Shown: positions 5,529-8,792 of the stretch, piece by piece
Layout of the letters: every line of letters begins with the position of its first letter
Numbering within the stretch: the first letter of the stretch is position 1
Assembly: GCA_019313105.1 (NCBI GenBank)
Contig: JAFDBW010000221.1
Span: 1-8,792, forward strand
Direction: 5' to 3'
Source: Deltaproteobacteria bacterium
Lineage (GTDB): Bacteria > Desulfobacterota > Desulfuromonadia > Desulfuromonadales > BM103
DNA: 8,792 nucleotides
Translations under genes and position numbers: made by a program
Notes under the pieces: generated by a model
The model's input: only the letters and a program-made list of their open reading frames with translations
Told to the model about the DNA's origin: nothing
The model's database searches: none

Positions 5529-5559
5529 AAAGCCTCCAGCGTCTTGAGATGTTGTCGCC

Positions 5560-5590
5560 AGTATAACATCCCCTAGTCGAAATACCGCAA
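5560..5590 (-). promoter_or_regulatory. Candidate extended -10 promoter for the 65-aa gene
   Basis: On the minus strand, TGTTATACT provides an extended -10 (TG-N-TATACT, hexamer at 5560-5565). A weak TTGCGG at 5585-5590 lies 19 nt upstream. Transcription would start near 5553, about 25 nt before the ATG. It lies just past the stop of the ANTAR regulator, so the small genes can be transcribed independently of it. Confidence 0.45.
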
Positions 5591-5609
5591 CCCGATAAGC
5601 CCTTTGAGG

Positions 5610-6173
5610 TTAATCTTCTGTCAGAAGAACCGCTTCGGCAACGTCCCGCAGCGATTTGCGTTTGTCCATGGCAAGTTTCTGCAAGCGTCGGAAAGCCTGG
5701 GGCTCATCCATGCCGCGTTTCATGAGGACGCCCTTGGCACGATCAATAACTTTTCTCGACTCAAGCGTTTCCTGCAGTTTGCTGACCTCGTCGCGCAGAC
5801 TGGATAGTTCGACGAACTGGTGTATAGCCAGGTCCACAGCAGCAAACAACTGCTCAGCACGTACCGGTTTGACCACGTAATTCATGACCCCTGCCATCCG
5901 GGCCCGTTCGATGGTTTCGGACTCCGTGTTGGCCGTGACCAGAACGATCGGCAAAGGCTTTATCTTGCCTATTTTTTCAGCAGCGGTGACGCCGTCCATA
6001 ACAGGCATACCGACATCCATGACGGCCAGAAGGATCTCCTGGTGTGTCGCGATCTCAACCGCCTGAACACCATTTTCAGCCTCTAGAATCTCGTCAAACC
6101 CGTATCCGGCAACAATTTCGGCGACCTGACGTCGCAACAGAGGTTCATCATCAACAACCAATGCACGCTTCAT
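5610..6173 (-). CDS. NasT/AmiR-like response regulator: receiver plus RNA-binding ANTAR domain
   Basis: This 187-aa protein has a complete receiver domain (about 1-120) with the acidic pair D8/D9, phospho-acceptor D53 in VMDVGMP, T80 and K102 in the VKP motif. A coiled linker (about 122-138, SSLRDEVSKLQETL) leads into an ANTAR domain (about 130-183) with RAKGVLM, a basic RRLQKLAMDKRKS segment and the terminal AEAVL. ANTAR regulators bind paired hexaloop hairpins in nascent mRNA and prevent termination. Phosphorylation usually promotes the active dimer. No histidine kinase or NasS-like sensor is adjacent, so its partner and target lie elsewhere or are not obvious. I found no tandem hexaloop target here. 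The ATG has AGGAG 9 nt upstream. A 13-bp palindrome lies 43 nt upstream and may be an operator. Confidence 0.94.
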   Translation of the reverse strand: MKRALVVDDEPLLRRQVAEIVAGYGFDEILEAENGVQAVEIATHQEILLAVMDVGMPVMDGVTAAEKIGKIKPLPIVLVTANTESETIERARMAGVMNYVVKPVRAEQLFAAVDLAIHQFVELSSLRDEVSKLQETLESRKVIDRAKGVLMKRGMDEPQAFRRLQKLAMDKRKSLRDVAEAVLLTED

Positions 6174-6215
6174 GGCAGAGTGCTCCTAGTCTTTAGTAAG
6201 AGAATTAACTGTAAG

Positions 6216-6228
6216 GATGCAATGCATC
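6216..6228. promoter_or_regulatory. 13-bp palindrome upstream of the ANTAR regulator
   Basis: GATGCA-A-TGCATC is a perfect 6+1+6 inverted repeat in the 116-bp gap between the Sel1 terminator and the ANTAR start. A small GCCG-TTT-CGGC hairpin lies 8 nt away at 6236-6246. It is suited to a dimeric repressor or activator. No clear -10/-35 pair was recognised beside it. Confidence 0.35.
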
Positions 6229-6289
6229 AGCAATGCCGAAACGGCTTCGCCCACCGATAAACAGGGCAACCGGTTGGCACACATCAAAT

Positions 6290-6316
6290 AAAAAACCGCA
6301 CCCTTGCCAGATGCGG
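6290..6316 (-). terminator. Rho-independent terminator of the Sel1-repeat gene
   Basis: On the minus strand, CCGCA (6312-6316) and TGCGG (6296-6300) form a 5-bp stem around an 11-nt loop. It is followed immediately by TTTTTT (6290-6295) and ATTTG. It starts 28 nt after the Sel1 gene stop, indicating that the Sel1 gene and the ANTAR regulator are separate transcripts. Confidence 0.82.
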
Positions 6317-6344
6317 CTGCGAGATCTAATCAAATCCCGGTGGC

Positions 6345-6932
6345 TTAATTGCCAAGTTCTGCCCAAATCTGTTGAGCTATGCCCTGAGCCGTTTCTATTT
6401 GTTTGGGGGTCATCTGTTGCTGGGCGCTGTCCTTGTATTTCTGCGCATCTTCATGACCTTTTGAAGCAGCCACAGACCACCAGGCATAGGCGGCTTCTGT
6501 ACTCTGTTTGACGCCCTGACCCTTGAGATACAAAAGGCCGAGTTTGTACTGGGCCTTCACATATCCCCGAGTGGCCGCCAGATGATAGTTTTTCGCCGCC
6601 TCTTGGTAATCCTGAGGGATGCCACGGCCCTCCTCGAAGGCCGTGCCTAAATAGTATTGGGCGCGGGGCTCTCCTTGCTCGGCAGCCATGCGATACCACT
6701 TGACCGCCTCCTTGTCACTCTGGGGAACACCAAGGCCATCCTCGTACAGAAGCCCTATATTTGCCTGGGCAACGGCACTACCGTTCTCAGCCTCAATCAG
6801 CCATAGTTTACGGGCCTTTTCATAATCACCAAAGTTGGCAGCGTCTAAAGCATCGTCCATGTTGTCGGCCAAGACTGAAGACGTTACCAATACAAGTGCA
6901 AGGATAACAATACTGATAGGTAAATTTCTCAT
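6345..6932 (-). CDS. Secreted Sel1-like (TPR-type) repeat protein
   Basis: This 195-aa protein has an N-terminal signal peptide: positive start MRN, hydrophobic core 5-20, likely cleavage after the VLA ending at residue 22. Three full 36-residue Sel1 repeats follow at about 53-88, 89-124 and 125-160. Each has the pattern A-x-A-Q-x-x-L/I-G-x-x-Y/F-x-x-G-x-G-V/I-x-Q-x-x-x-x-A. A degenerate first helical pair covers 25-50 and a Gln-rich helical tail covers 165-195. Sel1 repeats form alpha-solenoid scaffolds for protein contacts, often periplasmic. The partner is unknown. The ATG has GAGGG 5 nt upstream and a terminator follows the gene. It runs divergently from the hyp operon, but nothing in the sequence links it to hydrogenase maturation. 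Confidence 0.93.
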   Translation of the reverse strand: MRNLPISIVILALVLVTSSVLADNMDDALDAANFGDYEKARKLWLIEAENGSAVAQANIGLLYEDGLGVPQSDKEAVKWYRMAAEQGEPRAQYYLGTAFEEGRGIPQDYQEAAKNYHLAATRGYVKAQYKLGLLYLKGQGVKQSTEAAYAWWSVAASKGHEDAQKYKDSAQQQMTPKQIETAQGIAQQIWAELGN

Positions 6933-6992
6933 GATTCCCTCACCGCAAGGCCTTTTGGTAAACCATCAATGGCGCCGTCATACTCCCCTCAG

Positions 6993-7020
6993 ATCATATC
7001 GTCATCGGAATTGCCCTGAA
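6993..7020 (-). promoter_or_regulatory. Weak candidate promoter for the Sel1-repeat gene
   Basis: On the minus strand, TATGAT (6993-6998) matches the -10 consensus at 5/6. TTCAGG (7015-7020) is a poor -35 at 16-nt spacing. It would give a leader of about 55 nt. Confidence 0.28.
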
Positions 7021-7021
7021 G

Positions 7022-7046
7022 GACTCATGTCCGGACAATGACTCAT
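7022..7046. promoter_or_regulatory. Palindrome TGTCCGGACA flanked by GACTCAT direct repeats
   Basis: A perfect 10-bp inverted repeat (7028-7037) lies between two GACTCAT copies (7022-7028 and 7040-7046). It sits in the 294-bp divergent gap between the Sel1 gene and hypA. The layout resembles an operator and could serve either gene. The rest of the gap holds a weak GTCTT-N13-AAGAC hairpin followed by TTTT (7076-7102), a possible leader attenuator, and the hypA promoter candidate. Confidence 0.4.
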
Positions 7047-7145
7047 CTGGAAATTTAGTCTTTGCAATCTAACAGGTCTTTTGATTGTTCGACAAGACTT
7101 TTGCCACACAAATTGTTTCATTTCAAACCTTTGTTCGCTGTTCCC

Positions 7146-7175
7146 TTGCTTTTTGAGCGAGCCTTTCATTATATT
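7146..7175 (+). promoter_or_regulatory. Candidate sigma-70 promoter of the hyp operon
   Basis: TTGCTT (7146-7151) and TATATT (7170-7175, 5/6 match) are separated by 18 nt. Transcription would start near 7182, giving a leader of about 45 nt before the proposed hypA TTG start. No sigma-54 site with correct GG/GC spacing was found in this gap. Confidence 0.38.
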
Positions 7176-7226
7176 AATCAGCACGGTTCAGCTTTCCCTG
7201 ACTGTATGACTTTTGGACATGATCCT

Positions 7227-7568
7227 TTGCACGAACTCAGTCTCACTCAGAATATTGTCGACCTGGCAATCGAATATGCCGCACGCGAAAAGGCCGTAAA
7301 GGTTCTCAGCATCACCCTGGAGATCGGCGCCCTTTCCGGGGTCGTCGCCGAGGCTGTTGAATTCGCCTTTGATGTCTGCAGCAAAGGAACTCTGGCCGAG
7401 GGGGCCAACCTGGAAATCCGTCATGTCAGTGGCCGGGGCAGGTGCCTCGATTGCCAGACAGAAACAGAAATCGAGACCCTGACTCATCTCTGCCCGCATT
7501 GCGGCAGCCTGGCCCTGGAAACGGTACAGGGCCAGGAGATGAAATTCACCGAGATGGAGATCGACTGA
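7227..7568 (+). CDS. hypA: Hydrogenase nickel-insertion protein HypA (TTG start)
   Basis: This 113-aa HypA delivers nickel to [NiFe]-hydrogenase large subunits together with HypB. With the TTG start the protein begins Met-His-Glu-Leu-Ser, the family's nickel site (N-terminal amine, H2, E3). The zinc domain has C73/C76 and C89/C92 (CLDC and CPHC). An in-frame ATG at 7206 would add seven residues and bury H2, and it has no ribosome site. The TTG has only a weak GGA 9 nt upstream. The family's absolute use of Met1-His2 makes TTG the better choice. The gene is followed after 2 nt by hypB, so the two are translationally linked. It is the first gene of hypABCD. Confidence 0.93.
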   Translation: MHELSLTQNIVDLAIEYAAREKAVKVLSITLEIGALSGVVAEAVEFAFDVCSKGTLAEGANLEIRHVSGRGRCLDCQTETEIETLTHLCPHCGSLALETVQGQEMKFTEMEID

Positions 7569-7570
7569 CC

Positions 7571-8311
7571 ATGTGTACCGAATGCGGCTGCAGTTCAACG
7601 GATCATTCGCATCATCATGAACACGAGTCCCGCACGATCCGTGTTGAAGAAGACCTGCTGGCAAAGAACAACCGGCTGGCGGCCGGCAACCGGCAGCTCT
7701 TCACATCAAGCCATCTGCTGGTGCTCAACCTTGTAAGCTCTCCAGGCTCAGGCAAGACTTCACTCCTGGAGCGAACCCTCGCTGATCTCAAGAGGCGGTT
7801 CAACTTTTCTGTTCTAGAGGGCGACCAGCAAACCACCAACGATGCCGACCGGATAGCTGCGACAGGCGTACCGGTCAAGCAGCTCAACACCGGCGCGGGC
7901 TGTCACCTTGATGCCCATATGGTCGGTCACGGCGTCGAAAGTTTTGACCTGGCCGAAACCGATATCCTGATGATCGAAAACGTTGGCAATCTGGTCTGCC
8001 CGGCAGCTTTCGATCTTGGTGAAGACCACAAGGTGACGGTCCTCTCGGTTACCGAAGGTGAAGACAAGCCGCTCAAGTACCCGCAGATGTTCCAGGCCTG
8101 CGACCTGATGCTGATCAACAAGATTGATTTACTCCCGTATCTCAACTTCGACCTTGAGCAATGCAAGGCTTTTGCCCGTCAAATCAACCCGCGAATCGAA
8201 ATCATGGAGCTGTCCTGCCAAACCGGCGCAGGGATGCAGCAATGGTATGACTGGTTAATGGCGGGCGTTGCCCGCAAGAATCCCGGGCGGCGGGGCGCGG
8301 GGCGCGAATAG
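7571..8311 (+). CDS. hypB: Hydrogenase maturation GTPase HypB
   Basis: This 246-aa SIMIBI-class GTPase passes nickel to HypA and the hydrogenase precursor. The N-terminus carries the high-affinity nickel motif C2-x2-C5-G-C7, then a short His-rich stretch (HSHHHEHE, 12-19). The G domain has Walker A SSPGSGKT (56-63), the switch-region metal ligands C111-H112 and C143 in NLVCPAAFD, and the base-specificity motif NKID (183-186). The ATG follows the hypA stop by 2 nt, with GGAG 11 nt upstream inside hypA. The C-terminal tail (KNPGRRGAGRE) comes from unusually GC-rich DNA, and a perfect GCGGGC-GTT-GCCCGC hairpin lies at 8261-8275. Confidence 0.97.
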   Translation: MCTECGCSSTDHSHHHEHESRTIRVEEDLLAKNNRLAAGNRQLFTSSHLLVLNLVSSPGSGKTSLLERTLADLKRRFNFSVLEGDQQTTNDADRIAATGVPVKQLNTGAGCHLDAHMVGHGVESFDLAETDILMIENVGNLVCPAAFDLGEDHKVTVLSVTEGEDKPLKYPQMFQACDLMLINKIDLLPYLNFDLEQCKAFARQINPRIEIMELSCQTGAGMQQWYDWLMAGVARKNPGRRGAGRE

Positions 8312-8377
8312 AGTCTTCCCCCGCCACTCGCTACGCACTGCATGCGACGAGCAAGAGCGACAAAGGAGCGAACGGCC

Positions 8378-8608
8378 ATGTGTTTAGGTGTCCCGATGCA
8401 GGTCAAAACCATAGCAAACGAGATGGCGGTTTGTGAAATCGATGGTGTAAGACGCGACGCCAGTCTTATGATGATTGACGATGTCGAGGTTGGTGATTAT
8501 GTATTGATCCACGCCGGCTTTGCCATCGAGAAGATCGATGAAGAGGAAGCCCGACTGACACTACAGGCGCTGCGTGATGCCCTTGATATGGGTCTGGTCC
8601 CGGAATGA
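8378..8608 (+). CDS. hypC: Hydrogenase maturation chaperone HypC
   Basis: This 76-aa HypC/HupF-family protein opens with the diagnostic MCLGVP; C2 becomes N-terminal and binds the Fe(CN)2CO unit with HypD. An OB-like barrel follows (VKTIANEMAVCEIDG, DYVLIHAGFAI), with a helical tail that often contacts the hydrogenase precursor. The chosen ATG has AGGAG 9 nt upstream. An in-frame ATG at 8342 would hide the essential Cys2 and is rejected. The 66-nt spacer after hypB is the widest gap in the operon. The stop overlaps the hypD start (ATGA), giving coupled and probably stoichiometric expression of the HypC-HypD complex. Confidence 0.97.
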   Translation: MCLGVPMQVKTIANEMAVCEIDGVRRDASLMMIDDVEVGDYVLIHAGFAIEKIDEEEARLTLQALRDALDMGLVPE

Positions 8609-8792
8609 AACATCAGGACGACTACCGCGACCCGGAACTTGCCCGATTGCAATTGCAGGCGATCGGCGAAGCAGTTGCCGGGTTTGACCGCAGCATGACT
8701 TTAATGGAGGTCTGCGGCACCCACACCATGGCAATCTACCAGCACGGTATCCGCTCCCTGCTGCCCGAAAAGATCAGGCTGATCTCCGGCCC
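8605..8792 (+). CDS. hypD: Hydrogenase maturation protein HypD (5' part, cut by window end)
   Basis: The first 62 codons of HypD are present. HypD is the iron-sulfur scaffold on which cyanide and CO ligands are attached to iron before transfer to the hydrogenase. The diagnostic MEVCGTHT (34-41) contains C37, the cysteine proposed to coordinate the iron with HypC C2. The following GIRSLLPEKIRLISG leads towards the GPGCPVCV block expected just beyond the edge. The ATG overlaps the hypC stop by 4 nt and lacks a strong ribosome site of its own, consistent with translational coupling. About 300 residues are missing because of the window boundary, not a mutation. Confidence 0.95.
   Translation, partial: MKHQDDYRDPELARLQLQAIGEAVAGFDRSMTLMEVCGTHTMAIYQHGIRSLLPEKIRLISG

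Noticed and set aside
7062..7226. N-terminal extension of HypA from an upstream ATG
   Set aside because: The extra residues have no family resemblance and would remove the Met1-His2 nickel site. The stretch holds the likely promoter.
7442..7570. HypB starting inside hypA
   Set aside because: The extension is the hypA reading shifted by a frame. The MCTECGC start at 7571 matches the HypB nickel motif exactly.
8342..8377. HypC starting at the upstream ATG 8342
   Set aside because: The true start is MCLGVP at 8378 with AGGAG 9 nt upstream. An extension would mask the essential Cys2.
1..8792. A mobile element, prophage or defence island
   Set aside because: No integrase, transposase, terminal inverted repeats, tRNA junction or defence nuclease is visible. 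The genes look like ordinary chromosomal housekeeping and accessory functions.

Overview
The window is moderately GC-rich DNA from an anaerobic or facultatively anaerobic bacterium. It looks most like the Desulfuromonadales/Geobacter group (Desulfobacterota). This assignment is inferred from the combination of rubrerythrin-type iron domains fused to an NADH oxidoreductase, a tiny RCKP-type rubredoxin-like protein, an orphan ANTAR response regulator and a [NiFe]-hydrogenase maturation operon. No rRNA, tRNA, transposase, integrase or CRISPR array is visible.

Left part (1-2402, all genes on the minus strand): a perfect two-copy 25-bp tandem repeat, a strong bidirectional terminator, a protein with four CBS domains (two Bateman modules), and a two-gene unit. 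That unit encodes a 2H-family cyclic phosphodiesterase followed by a YmdB-type macro domain hydrolase. In eukaryotic tRNA-splicing clean-up these two families catalyse consecutive steps: ADP-ribose 1'',2''-cyclic phosphate to ADP-ribose 1''-phosphate, then to ADP-ribose. Finding them as neighbours is the most interesting point in the window.

Middle (2403-5057): a 417-bp gene-poor gap rich in short inverted repeats. It is followed by a plus-strand pair 12 nt apart: an FAD/NAD(P) oxidoreductase with two N-terminal rubrerythrin-like FeS4 domains, and a Sir2 deacylase (sirtuin). Sirtuins consume NAD and release O-acetyl-ADP-ribose, which YmdB-type macro domains hydrolyse. The two divergent units therefore share an NAD/ADP-ribose theme.

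Middle right (5081-6932, minus strand): two very small Cys-rich proteins (36 aa RCKP type and 65 aa Cys/His-rich), a NasT-like receiver-ANTAR RNA-binding regulator, and a secreted Sel1-repeat protein with a clear rho-independent terminator.

Right edge (7227-8792, plus strand): hypA-hypB-hypC-hypD, closely spaced or overlapping, with hypD cut by the window end. They supply nickel insertion (HypA/HypB) and the Fe(CN)2CO assembly scaffold (HypC/HypD) for [NiFe] hydrogenase. No hydrogenase structural gene lies in the window. Three genes (the phosphodiesterase, the macro domain gene and hypA) appear to start with TTG. A start at the TTG is what keeps the Met-His-Glu nickel-binding N-terminus of HypA.
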